In this document: piece by piece, positions 1 to 11,060 of the stretch
Layout: every line of letters starts with the position of its first letter
Position numbering within the stretch: position 1 is the stretch's first letter
Source: Serripes groenlandicus
Lineage: Eukaryota; Mollusca; Bivalvia; Cardiida; Cardiidae
Length of the DNA: 64,000 nucleotides
NCBI GenBank assembly: GCA_031761405.1
Contig: JASEVX010000003.1
Coordinates: 116,650,247 to 116,714,246, forward strand
Direction of reading: 5' to 3'
Made by a program: the position numbers and the translations under genes
Notes under the pieces: model-generated
Told to the model about the DNA's origin: nothing
Database searches by the model: none
What the model saw: the letters and a program-made list of their open reading frames with translations, nothing else

Positions 1-490
1 CGGACGACGGACAAAAAGTGATCAGAATAGCTCACCTTCAGCCTTCGGCTAAGGTGATCTAAAAATAAAGACTGTATCGTGTTAACAAGGTCTATTATAG
101 CAATTTTGACAATTTCAAGGGCCATAATCCAGTCATGCATGGGCGGATCTGGCTGGTTTAAGAAAGGAACCAAGCTCTCATGGATATCTAACTACTGTAT
201 AAGTTTGGTTGAGATACAATCAAGAATAAAGACTGTATCGTGTTAACAAGGTCTATTATAGCAATTTTGACAATTTCAAGGGCCGTAATCCAGTCATGCA
301 TGGGCGGATCTGGCTGGTTTAAGAAAGGAACCGAGCTCTCATGGATATCTAACTACTGTATAAGTTTGATTGAGATACAATAAAAAATAAAGACTGTATC
401 GTGTTAACAAGAAATTGTTTACAGACGCACGGACAACGGACGAATCGCCACGACATAAGCCCTTCTGGCCTTTGGCCAGTAGAGCTAAAA
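1..490 (+). repeat. Pearl-like element(s) with 161-bp tandem monomers
   Basis: Positions 1-66 are the tail of an element that starts outside the window: a GGACGACGGAC-type segment followed by a hairpin (CAGCCTTCGGCT) and GTGATCTAAAAA. Monomers beginning AAAGACTGTATCG follow at 67, 228 and 389, exactly 161 bp apart; the third is cut short. A second tail module (about 416-490) ends GAGCTAAAAA. The tail abuts the right half of a TTAA-type MITE at 491, so the element appears to have inserted into that MITE, whose left half lies outside the window. No coding potential is seen. Confidence 0.75.
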
Positions 491-640
491 ATTGCACAAA
501 ACGTGCAATTTCTCCTTTTGCCACAATGTTTTCCACTTTTTGTCATAGGTTATCCATTCAATTATAGAGATTTTCTATGTTTTGACAAAATACGTTCAAA
601 GTTGTCTGCTGCAGAATTGTCGTATGAGGGAAAGGGTTAT
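491..640 (+). mobile_element. Right half of TTAA-type MITE, left half outside the window
   Basis: The segment begins inside the central hairpin (TTGCACAAAACGTGCAA), runs through the conserved right arm with CTGCTGCAGAATTGTCG, and ends TATGAGGGAAAGGGTTA. The left arm is replaced by the pearl-like tail ending at 490. Confidence 0.8.
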
Positions 641-722
641 ACTAGAAAACTTGAAAGTATCGTAAGAAGAGAAAGGAAAAGAAAGAATGTAGTGGGTTTG
701 AGATGAATGGCGCATGTATAAT

Positions 723-888
723 CAGAGCTCTAGATAAGGGGCGTTTTGCATGTTCTAAAATCCTTACTTGACCGTATAAACCTATGTTGTGGGAACTCTT
801 TTGAGCACCCACTTCATAGGGTTTAGTTGGATGAATAAAGAGATATTGTGGGGGAAATAGCTGTATACATCTCCTTATCTAGACCTCT
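723..888 (+). mobile_element. hAT-type MITE with perfect 8-bp target duplication
   Basis: Begins CAGAGCTCTAGATAAGG and ends CCTTATCTAGACCTCT, an imperfect terminal inverted repeat. The flanks TGTATAAT (715-722) and TGTATAAT (889-896) are identical, the 8-bp duplication expected of hAT transposition. Related copies are at about 10430-10635, 40962-41160, 47878-48040 and 49579-49773; they share the GGGTACTCAAAAGAATC interior. Confidence 0.8.
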
Positions 889-896
889 TGTATAAT

Positions 897-3094
897 TGAA
901 CAGTGCCCGACGAAACCAAACTTTGGATTATTTTTGGAGAAGTGTAGAAAACGATCAATTAAAACATACATACAATGTGATCTAAATGTGCATTGTAATT
1001 TGTATGTAAGGGGATTCTTTAATGCTTCATTAACTTCTTAGCAGACAGAGCAAAACCAGATCAGACTATCGGAAGGTGCTGACACTAGTAAAAATTGCCT
1101 AATGGATTTTTGTTTGTTAATAATGCACCTCTCAATAACAATTCTTTTACAAAATTTCAAAGTTTACAGTAGTATAAAATTAAATATTTAATAATAAATA
1201 CTGTAACACCTTTCCAAAACAATCTTTCATTCTAAAAGATACTTTTTAACCCTTTGAAAACATCCAGGCCAAAATATGGAAAATCTCTTTAAAGCGACTT
1301 GAAAACATTGTGGTAAGAGGAGAAATTGCTGCAGATGCATCTGCATATAGGAAATGGTTAGGTTTGTTTTAACTAACATGCAACAGATGTATACTCTATA
1401 TCATTTGAAACACAATGCCTTGTATTATTATTATGGCAAAGTGATCCCAATGTGATAAAGCCATGGGAAACAGTTAAGTTGCTCCATGTGACCCATTTCT
1501 CTCTTGCTTCCTCTTTGTTTTTTCAATTGTGCTTACATTTGTCAAGATTATTCTTTCAAAAAACAGTATACAGAAATTTAACCCTTTCATAAGCACAACA
1601 AAAATACAGCAGAAGACCTTCGATATCATGTAGGCATAAATATTAAAAATCTTTATTAATAAAACATGTGTTATTGAACAGAGAATGAGACAGTGAAGCA
1701 AAAGGAGAAATTGTTCACTGTCTTCAAATGTCAGCTGCTGCAGATGCGTCAACATGTGTCTATATGTGAGACATGGTTAAAAAATAAAATCATAAGACCC
1801 TGTCACAGTGCTATCCCATGTTTGCTTCCACTACAATATACAGGCTTAAACATCATAACTTTATGTGAGCCAGGGCCTGCTATCCATTTCCTGATGTAAA
1901 ATATTTAGTCTCTATAAATAGACAATATCAAAATCTTCTAGGACAGAGACAGACAATTTAGACAACTTTTAAAATAGTGAGACAAGAATAGAAAGCAGTG
2001 GAAAAAGGGAGAAGTTGTCCATCTTGCACACTTTCTCCTTTTCTCATAAAGGCTTTTGAAAGCTGCTGCAAAGGCAGGGCCTGTGCTCTGGGTTGAATTT
2101 TTCTTTCGCCACCACTTTCGCCACATTGAAATAAAGGTCGCCACTTTTAAATTTTAGGAGCCACTTTTAACAAATATTATAGCCATTTGTTCGCCACTTT
2201 TCTTTAATTTCAAGAGAAGAAATATTTATATGCAATCTCATTAATGGGTTCACTAATTGTGTGTACTCGTCCATTATTAAATAGATTTTTCCCAATCAAA
2301 AATGACAATCTTACATTGTCATTAAAAATCATGAAAGGCCTACGTCGATCGTCTCAACCTGCTTCAAAAAGCGTGCCGATATATTAAATCCATCTATAAT
2401 TGCCAATTACCATATGTACGGCCTTTAATGTATCAATATCGCTCAGAGTTGTTGGTCAGTCGGATTAAAAGGCTGAATTAACACTTCACAATAATAAACA
2501 AGTGTGAAATACACAAGCTGTCAAAATGATAAAAACTGGTGTCGTAAAAATGTCGTAAAGTGGTTACTGGTTCCCGACATTGAATCAAATGGCAGTGCAT
2601 TATCTTAGATTAACGGAACCAGTCACTGAATGTCGTAAACTTATACCCAAAACAGGTAAATGTTGATGATAAAAACTTTCGCCATTCATGAAATAACTTC
2701 GCCACTTTAAAATAATCTTCGCATTTGGCGAAAGTGGCGAACGACAGCGCAGGCCCTGCAAAGGTCTTGAGGTCTTCTGGGTAAGTTGAGGGTTGATATA
2801 ATTAACCCTTTCCCTCATACAACAATTCTGCAGCAGACGACTTTGAACTTATTTTGTCAAAACATAGAAAATCTCCATAGTTGAATGGATAACCTATGAC
2901 AAAAAGTGGAAAACATTGTGGCAAAAGGAGAAATTGCATGTTTTGTGCAATTTCTTCTTTAGTCACTATGTTTTCAAAAAGCCGTCTGCTGCAGAGGTGT
3001 CAGAAAAGTGATCAAAGTAACACATGTGCCAGCTGCCAATATCTCAGTGAACACGTGACAGACGAACACAAAAATAGAATAATAACACACTTAC
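897..3094. other. Probable KANSL2 intron or downstream region, no exon recognised
   Basis: No exon resembling the remaining C-terminal part of KANSL2 was found on the minus strand here, so those exons probably lie beyond the window. The stretch holds old MITE fragments (about 1256-1340 and 1676-1760) and a minus-orientation young MITE from 2802 (TTAACCCTTTCCCTCATAC) truncated near 3010. The reading frames present fall inside repeats. Confidence 0.5.
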
Positions 3095-6000
3095 CACCCC
3101 AAACCGTCTGTGATATCTCGTCATACCATTAAACCGGGTCAAGTTTTCTCGGCTATCATGATCTTTTGCATATTGTCCCAAACCTCCTGTAATATTTAAT
3201 ACTTCAAATTCAAACCTTTCCCACATGCATTTAGAAGAATTAGACCATCTGCAGCTGAATTTGGAAAATAATGTTGTAAGAGGAGAAATTGCTCAATATG
3301 ATCCATTTTTCCTTTTGACACAATCTTTTAACCTTTTTCCCAATCATATAACATTTATTTATAGAGTTTATTGCCAATATGTTTTCAATCGCCTGGTGGA
3401 TACAAGTTGTATGTGGGAAAGAGATAACGATAAGAAAGTTTCATGGTGCAACAAAAGTGATTTTCTTTAATGGAAAAAGATTTGCAATTCCATCAACAAA
3501 GTGCACAAAATAAACCGAACATTTAGTCCAACAAAATTGCAAACATTGTCTTTGAATAATAAATTGATAATGCAATGAAATGATTGAGAAAATGAGAACT
3601 TCATCTGCATCAACATTTAACATTTCCCCAAAATTAAATAAAGTTGGGTCACAATGTTTTCTAAAATTCTAGGAAACAGTGAAACTGCCTACCTAAAGTT
3701 TCTCTCTCTCGTCTTACTGTGTGCAAATATTTTCGCCTTTTTTCTTTCATGACATGCTGTAACCTCTTGAATTGGTCGATATACAGTGACTGCAGGCGGA
3801 TTAATTTGTCCTTCATAATAAGAGCCACTTCTTCTGCAGTGTAGACTCCAGCATGCCTGTTATTTGAAAATCCAATGATGCAATTAAAAGTTATAGGAAA
3901 AGCTTGAACAGACATTGCAAAACTAATGCACATACAAAGAACTATAATTACTTTGCTCATTCATTGTAAGCAGGTTTGACAATAAATGTATAACAATCAA
4001 TTGGGAGAATTTGTTTTGAAAATATTTTTGGAACTGGATCAATTTTCCCCTCTCGCACAACAATTTCGAAATCTGTCAAACAACTTAGTTTAGGTGTCAG
4101 GTGTTTTAAGCATCAGAGAAAAAAATAACTTTTCCCCATAAATAAAACAAATCTGCAGCAGACGACTTAAAAAACAGAAGTACAAAAATATGAAAATTAT
4201 GTGCAAATGAAAGTATATATATAATTTTTTAATGAAACATTATGCATAAAGGATAAATTGTGCATTACGAGAACACACACTCCTTTTGCCACACTATTAT
4301 GAAACAGGCATCAGAAAGCGTCTGTATGAGGGGAAGGGTTTTGTCAATTTCAACTAATGAAAACCTGATTAGCTGAGCCATACTAATATAAATATATGTT
4401 AAAAAGAACACACGTCTCCTAGTCCTACCAATCACCCAAACTACATGTATATAAGCAAGAAAGTAAACAAGGTGTTTCTTAGCTTTCTCACAACAATAAC
4501 TACTCTCTAACACCAGTACTCTTCTTTCTAAACAACATTCTTCCCAGGCAATGACTCCTCCCTGTATAGATTTTTAAGCCCTACAGTGGATGATAAAAAC
4601 ACTAGTGGCAATTATTTTTTCAATTATCGGAAAGGATAAATGTGAAGAGTAATGTTCAATTTCATGACCTATGGACTGATAGTTTGCATTGATACCAACT
4701 GAGCAATTCAGACTAAACTACATAATACTGATAGACAGACGATGGCGGAGTGTTAACAAGATTTTCCTTCCATTTGGCCTAGTGACCTAGTTTCTGACAC
4801 AAAATGACCCATATTCGAACTTGACCTAAATATTATTAAGACAAATATTCTGACAAAATTTCAAGCTGCTGAAGCAATTGCCTAATGACCTAGTTTTTGA
4901 CCCGGCATTACCCATATTGGATCTTGGGCTAGATATCATTAAGATAAACATTTTGACTAAATATTAAGCTGCTGAAGCAAAAAATACGGCTTCTACAGTG
5001 TTAACAAGATTTCAATTTGGCCTAGTGACCTAGTTTCTGATCCAATATGACCTGACAAACTGCTGAAGCAAAAATTGCCACCACTAGAGTGTAAACAAGA
5101 TTTTCCTTCAATTTGGCCTAGTGAACTAGTTTTTGACCCAACATGACCTATATTTGAACTTTGCCTAGATATCACTAAGACAAACATTCTGACCAAGTTT
5201 CAACATGCGGCTTCCAGTGTTAACAAGACTTTTATTTAATTTGATCTAGTGACTCAGTTTGTGACCCCACATGACCCTAGAGTGTTAGCAAGCACATGTT
5301 GACGACGGACAGAAGGCGATCACAATAACTCACCTTGAGCACTTTGTGCTCTGGCGAATTAAAAATGTTGACGTCCTGAAAATATAAATGTTTTCAAATA
5401 ACGTCTGCTGCAGATCCTTATCTACACTGGAATGGGTCTACTTACTTGAGGGGATCTTCCTGTTCACTATCTATACTTTCTGCATCACTGTCTCCGTCCC
5501 CTCTCCAGGCCTGATCTATCACCGGGGTCTCCGCATCAGAATCACTTGAACTTGCATATTCTGTAGAAATGAAAATTGTTTGCATGTATAATCCAAATAA
5601 AGTGTATTGGCTGATATAAATATCTATGTTAACATAAACAATCAACAAGATTAAAATAAACATTCTGACTAAATTTTAAGCTGCTGAAGCAAAACATGCA
5701 GCTTCTACAGTGTAACGAGATTGCCAGGTGCTACTAGTGTTAACAAGATTTTCCTTCAATTTGGCCTAGTGACCTAGTTTTTAACCTGGCATAACCCATA
5801 TTCGAACTTGGCCTAGATTTGATGGAGCTGTATGTTCTGATAAACTTTCATGATGATTGGATGCAAAATGTTGCCTCTAGAGTGTTAACAAGCAAATGTT
5901 GACGACGAACGACGAATGCCCGACAAAAGGCAATCACAATAACTGACAGAGCTCCAGATAACGTGCGTATCTGCGTAAATTACGAATGGAAAATCACCAA

Positions 6001-9000
6001 ATACGCACATGTTTCAAATTCCATGAGTTACAAAATAGCATACATTTTGCAATTTACTCATCCGTTCACGTTATCATGCGTATCTTCTTTTTTAAATCAC
6101 AAAAAAATAATATTTTCTTTCAAAGTTTCTCGGAAAAACCTAGTCTATTTTTAGAACTAAAATTATGGTTCCCGTTTTCTACATTAGCTGAGCATATTAT
6201 TTACGTAAATCGGAAACCAAATCGATCTTTGTCATTGAAGCGCCTGTAATTTCAAAATGAATTAAATGAAAGCGCTTTTGACGTGATCAGTGTGTATTTG
6301 TTGCTTTGCTAATGTGTAATCTCGCGAGACAGTTATAAGGAGAGCTTCATCCAATGGAGTCGCTTTCTACTTGAAGAAATAACACCACGTAATATTTTTC
6401 GCAGGCATACAGATCACGTGATTTTTTTCGCGCGCTTTCTTGAAGCTGTAGTAAACATCTCCTTATTTGGAAATCTATTACACAGGAAAGAATTTCTCAT
6501 ATATGCACCATGCGATACATTTTTACAGGGTTCGAATTTAAGCTCGCATACTCGAGGTGAGATTTCAGGCACCAGCATATTTTTTGCAAAGTTACATATT
6601 CATCGTTTATCTACAAACTGAAAATGTAGGTTTTTTGGTTTATAAATGAGGGTAGTTCCGGAGGTACTCAAAATGTTGCTATTAATAATTAAGCAAACAT
6701 GGTATGGCTCCAATGTTTTTAAAAAGGCACCGACTTTTTGAATTTGGCGGAAGTGTTGGCGCAAAGGAAAAATGAACCAGGAGAACCCTGTGATTGCTGA
6801 AGTCCTTGACAAGGATATTTTACCATAAAAACAGAAATTCGGTTCTTACCTTTTTACATCACCATACTACAAAACAAGAGGGCCATGATGACTCTGAATA
6901 GCCCAACTGAGTTATGCCAACCACAATAACTTTTTTCAGTCAGGTAAGCCAATACATGTTCTAGTGTTAACAAGATTTCCATTCAATTTGGCCTAGTGAC
7001 CACATGTTTTACCCAACATGACCCACATTCAAATGTGACCTAGATATCATCAAGACAATCATTTTGACAAAATTTCAACATCCTCATGTTTAACAAGAGC
7101 GCCAAATGTCACAAAATACACCTGTCCTGTTTTTTTGAGACCAATTAAGTATCGTGATAATTGGTTGTACATCAGGCAAATTTAGAGAGCAGACACTGTT
7201 AGTACAGTTTTGGCCATTTCGAGGGACATAAGTGTGTAGTGACTAAGATAACGTGGTAAGATATCGAACTTGTCCAAGATATTATGCCAATACACATTCT
7301 GAATAAATTTGGTGAATAAATTTGGTGAAGATTGGACAAAGGCTTCTAAAGTTATTGAGCTGACAATATTGACTAAAGCGATATGGCTAGTTATCAAACT
7401 TGTCCGAGATATTATCCCAATACACATTCTGACTAAATTTGGTGATGATTGGACAAAGGCTTCTTAAGTTATTGAGCTGACAAGACCAAATTAGGGTAAT
7501 TTCTATAATAAAAGGGCAATGACTCTTGATTGACTAAAGCGATATGGCTAGTTATCGAACTTGTCCGAGATATTAGCCCAATACACATTCTGACCAGATT
7601 TGGTGATCATTTGACAAAGGCTTCTAAAGTTATTGAGCTGACAAGACCAATTTTGGGTAATTTCTATAATTAAAGGGCGATAACTCTTGATTGACTAAAG
7701 CGATATGGCTAGTTATCGAACTTGTCCGAGATATTATCCCAATACACATTCTGACTAAATTTGGTGATGATTGGACAAAGGCTTCTAAAGTTATTGAGCT
7801 GACAACATACTGGACGCCGACGCCAGCCAACCCGCCCGCCCGTACGCCGCAGGTAAAACTATAATACGATCCGTTTTTTCAAAACGGGCGTATAAAAAGC
7901 AAGAAAACAAAACTTTAACGTTGAGCTATTAAAATGCAAATGTTGATGCTGCCACAGCCGAGACTAGAAAAGCAACCCCGTAGTCTCGCTTTCGCAACTT
8001 CATCGTCGGGAAATAAAAACAAGGAGAACAAGAGCGCCAAACGTCACAAAATACGCCCGTCCTATTTTTTTGAGACCAAGTATAGTGATACTTGGTTGTA
8101 CTTCAGGCAAACTTAGAGAGTGCACACTGTTGATATAGTTTTGGCCATTTCGAGAGATATAAGTGTGGAGTGACTAAGATAACATGGTTAGTTATCGAAC
8201 CTGACCAAGATATTCTGCCCATCAACATATTGTCTAAATTGGTGATGATTAAATACAATGACTCAAGTGATATGGCTGATTATAACACTTGTCCCAAGAT
8301 ATTATGCCATACACATTCCAACTAAATTTGGTGATGATTGGATAAAAGCTTCAAAAGTTATTGATGGGACAATACCTATTTGAGGTAATTTCTATAATTA
8401 AAGGGCAATAACTCTTGGACCAAGGGTTTCTAAAGTTATTGAGCAGACAAGATCAATTTAAGATAATTTCTATAATTAAAGGGCAATAACTCTAGAGTGA
8501 CTATAGCGATATAGCTAGTTATCGAACTTGTCCGAGATATTATGCCAATTCACATTTTGACAAAATTGTGTGATGATTGGACAACGGTTTCTTAAGTTAT
8601 AGGGCTGATAAGACCAATTTTAGGTTACTTCTATAATTAAAGGGCAATAACTCTCGATTGACTAGAGCGATATGGCTAGTTATCCAACTTGTCCAAGATA
8701 TTATGCCAATACACATTCTGACCAAATTTGGTGATGATTGGACAAAGGCTTCTAAAGTAATTGAGCTGACAAGACAAATTTTAGATAGTTTCTATAATTA
8801 AAGGGCAATAACTCTTGATTGACTAAAGTGATATAGCTAGTTATCAAACTGCAAATACACATTCTGACCAAATGACCTGATGATAGGACAAAGGCTTCTT
8901 AAGTTATTTAGCTGACAAGACCAATTTTAGGTAATTTCTATAATTAAAGGGTGATAACTCTTGATTGACTAAAGCGATATGGCTAGTTATCGAACTTGTC

Positions 9001-11050
9001 CCAAGATATTATGCAAAAACACATTCTTATCAAATTTGGTGATGATGGGACAAAGGCTTCTCAAGTTATTTAGCTGACAACATACTGGACACCGCTCGCA
9101 AGCCTGTATGCCGCAGGTAAAACTATAATATGATCCTTTTTTCAAAACGGGCGTATAAAAACAAAGCTTTCTTCCTTTAATCTAGATCACAGTGAAATTT
9201 ATTTGTTTATTGGGGTTTTAAGCCCTTTTCAAGATTTTTATATTTAACTCTGTAAAATAACATGCAATTTTAACCCCTTTAGGATATGCACATCTCCTCT
9301 TGGTATAGAAGCTTCATGTAAAATTTTATTGAATTCCACCCGGTGGTTTTTAAGAAATAGTCCGGACAAAATATGGCTTCAGACCGACAGACAGACAGAC
9401 AGCCCAACACAGTGACTCCTATATGCCCCCTCTTCTTCGAAGGGGGTATAATTACCATAGCAAATGATGATCAAGCTTGGAAATTCCTGTTTCAAATCCC
9501 CAAAGGCAGATACCCAGAGAAATTTCTTTGAAATCAATCTGATAAGACTCTAAAAGTTACCTAGAGCTTTACTGGCAATACTTGGTGCTTTTCTGTTGTC
9601 CTGGTCATGTAGATGCTGAAGTGTTTTAGTAGTGTAAACATCAAGTCCTTCCAACAATGTTTCCGGAGTCTCCTTTTGTCGTTTCTTTCTTGCTGCACGC
9701 TGCCTCATCAAAAGAGACCTTCTAGAATGGTCTAAACAATACCTGCAAAAAGAATTGGTGTGAAGTTGTTTTGGGTTTTTGGTTTAATCCTTTCCCTCAT
9801 ATAGACGCTTTCTGACGCCTCTGCAGCAGACAGCTTTTTAAAAACATAGATACAAAAGAAGAAATTGCACAAAATGTGCAATTTCTCCTTTTGCCACAAT
9901 GTTTTCCACTTTTTGTCATAGGTAATTAGGTTATCCATTCAATTATATAGATTTTCTATTTGTTGACAAAATATGTTCAAAGTCGTCTGCTGCAGAATTG
10001 TCGTATGAGGGAAAGGGTTAATCCTTTCCAACATAGAACAAAATCTGGAGCAGACAACTTTGAAAAGATCTGGAGAAGAAAACCATTTACAAATTAAAGT
10101 GAAATTTTGCGATACAGAACAAAACATTAAATTGTGGTAAAAGAAAAAATTCCTTTGAACAAGCAATTTCTTCTCTCACCATTATGTTTTGAAAACATTA
10201 ATATCTACAGTCAAATTATTAAAAAAGTTTCATTTAAGACACATTTTTAAGAGTTATCACTGTTCAAATGCATCAGCAAGTAAGAAAAACTTTTAACAAA
10301 TTGAGCGGAAATGGAAGCTTGAAGCTCTCACAAGCACCCTTCTTACTAGAACAACATCATTTGTTAAAAACCTTGCTTAAAAACAGTTAATTCACTATTA
10401 AATAAAGTATCAAAGTATATAACAAAGGTATACTTTTGGAGGAGTAAACAGCTTGTTTCCGCACAATATCTCTCTTATTATAGAACCAAACCAAACCTAT
10501 GTTGACTTGTGGATATCTAAAAGCATCATCTCAGTATGACAATGCTTTTGAGCATTCACAACATAGGATGGTTCGAGTGTCAAAAAGGATTTTAAAGTAT
10601 GAAATACGCCCTTTAAGACTGTATCTATAGTTCTGTGAACAATTGTTAGCCATGCCTTTCATGTGTGACTGTTCAATTATATTTTTTACTTTTGTTCATT
10701 TCCATATTTTCCTCTTTTTGGGTCCTACCACGACAATTTTCACCTTTTGAATCTGAAAGGCCCCCAAATCGTTCCCATTAAACAGATTAAAAAAACCACT
10801 TGCTTACTTACCCATCTTTTTTGTCTGACTTGAAGGCAGCATTCATACATCCCTTTCCTGTCTTTACAGACTTGTAAGTGCATTGCTTAAATGGGGCGTT
10901 TTTATCTTCAAGGATATGCTTCAGACAGTAATCATACCCCTCTAGTCTATTCTGCATGCATATTCTATGACTGTATGCACAAAAACTGCCTTCTATAGCC
11001 TGCTTCGGCTTCCCTCCATTGAAAAGGTTGAATCTATTGGTTTTGTACAT
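3095..11050 (-). CDS. KANSL2: KAT8 regulatory NSL complex subunit 2 (KANSL2), 5 coding exons, 3' end outside window
   Basis: Coding exons in transcription order: 11050-10812 (start codon), 9742-9561, 5560-5446, 3856-3693, 3186-3095, giving 264 in-frame codons with GT/AG at each junction. KANSL2 is a subunit of the nuclear NSL complex with the acetyltransferase KAT8/MOF, which acetylates histone H4 at promoters. Residues about 23-90 carry two Cys/His clusters ([22 protein letters not shown], then YCLDH) of the zf-C3Hc3H type. Exon 3 is acidic and ends [11 protein letters not shown]; exon 4 encodes [20 protein letters not shown] and [14 protein letters not shown], near-identical to the vertebrate protein. 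Exon 5 (RENLTRF then TRYHRRFGV) matches the following segment. Human KANSL2 is 492 residues, so about half is missing. An acceptor 10 bases before the ATG (TTTCCAG, exon edge 11060) implies an upstream non-coding exon that I could not place. Confidence 0.95.
3215..4340. repeat. Diverged older MITE copies in KANSL2 introns
   Basis: Outside exon 3693-3856, fragments of the older MITE class (CTGCAGCAGACGAC arms, GTTGTAAGAGGAGAAATTGCTCA centre) lie at about 3215-3430 and 4130-4340. They are too diverged to define ends. Confidence 0.5.
4750..5368 (+). repeat. Tandem repeat with pearl-like tail (GGCCTAGTGACCTAG monomer)
   Basis: Degenerate monomers of about 145 bp carry GTGTTAACAAGATTTTCC, TTTGGCCTAGTGACCTAG and GATATCA-TAAGACAAACATTCTGAC. 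The array ends in a tail with GACGACGGAC, GGCGATCACAATAACTCACC, the hairpin GAGCACTTTGTGCTC and a degraded terminus GCGAATTAAAAA. The same family recurs at 5640-5960, 34159-34612, 36891-37170, 45900-46324 and 48660-49146. Confidence 0.7.
5640..5960 (+). repeat. Truncated copy of the GGCCTAGTGACCTAG tandem family
   Basis: Two partial monomers and a tail that stops after CAATCACAATAACTGACAGAGC, lacking the hairpin. KANSL2 intron 2. Confidence 0.6.
5961..6871. other. KANSL2 intron segment, nothing recognised
   Basis: Starts after CAGAGCTCCAGATAACG, resembling the end of the hAT-type MITE family, but no matching right end was found. No exon, RNA gene or clear repeat is seen. The open frames are short and lack codon bias. 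Confidence 0.4.
6872..7091 (+). repeat. Truncated pearl-like head plus one monomer
   Basis: Head ACAAGAGGGCCATGATG followed by a GGCCTAGTGACC-type monomer, ending abruptly near 7083 where the next element begins. Confidence 0.6.
7092..7898 (+). mobile_element. Tandem-core element, ACAAGAGCGCC family, 161-bp monomers
   Basis: Head ACAAGAGCGCCAAATGTCAC; tail ends CCGTTTTTTCAAAACGGGCGTATAAAAA-like, with a hairpin and ACGGGCGTAT, the inverse of ATACGCCCGT in the head of the sister copy. Core monomers (CTGACAAGACCAA, GGGCAATAACTCTTGATTG, AAAGCGATATGGCTAGTTAT) start at 7477, 7638 and 7799, exactly 161 bp apart. A sister copy in the same orientation is at 8028-9161. The layout resembles Helentron-associated pearl elements; this is inference. 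Confidence 0.75.
8028..9161 (+). mobile_element. Second ACAAGAGCGCC element with more monomers
   Basis: Same head (with intact ATACGCCCGT) and same hairpin tail ending ACGGGCGTATAAAAA as the copy at 7092-7898, but about 1.13 kb long because it has more, and more diverged, monomers. The 130 bp between the two copies (7899-8027) is unrelated. Confidence 0.75.
9275..9432 (+). repeat. Short dispersed element with CTTCTTCGAAGGGGGTATA tail
   Basis: Contains GGATATGCACATCTCCTCTTG and GAAGCTTCATGTAAAATTTT, then a GACAGACAGACAG run and a terminal hairpin CCCCCTCTTCTTCGAAGGGGG. A close copy is at 62453-62613 and a tail fragment at about 53541-53593. It shares with the pearl-like group a short-period GAC-rich tract before a 3' hairpin. 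Confidence 0.65.
9784..10021 (+). mobile_element. TTAA-type MITE in KANSL2 intron 1
   Basis: Nearly full length: TTAATCCTTTCCCTCATATAG to TATGAGGGAAAGGGTTAA, with centre AAATTGCACAAAATGTGCAA. Its edge is 42 bp from KANSL2 exon 2 (boundary 9742), so the intron's branch-point region may lie within or beside it. Confidence 0.9.
10430..10635 (+). mobile_element. Diverged hAT-type MITE of the CAGAGCTC family
   Basis: Shares ACAATATCTCTCTTATTA, CTTTTGAGCATTCACAACATAGG and a CGCCCTTTAAG right side with 723-888 and 49579-49773. The ends are degraded and no target duplication could be assigned. Confidence 0.55.
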
Positions 11051-11060
11051 CTTGGTTGAC

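Noticed and set aside
897..3094. Search for remaining KANSL2 C-terminal exons on the minus strand
   Set aside because: No segment resembles the second Cys/His region of KANSL2; those exons probably lie left of the window.
5986..6249. 87-codon open frame in KANSL2 intron 2
   Set aside because: No similarity to KANSL2 or any known family, no splice sites, and the gene's frame joins 9561 directly to 5560.
7477..9100. CRISPR-like spaced repeats
   Set aside because: Contiguous 161-bp monomers without spacers, in an animal genome.
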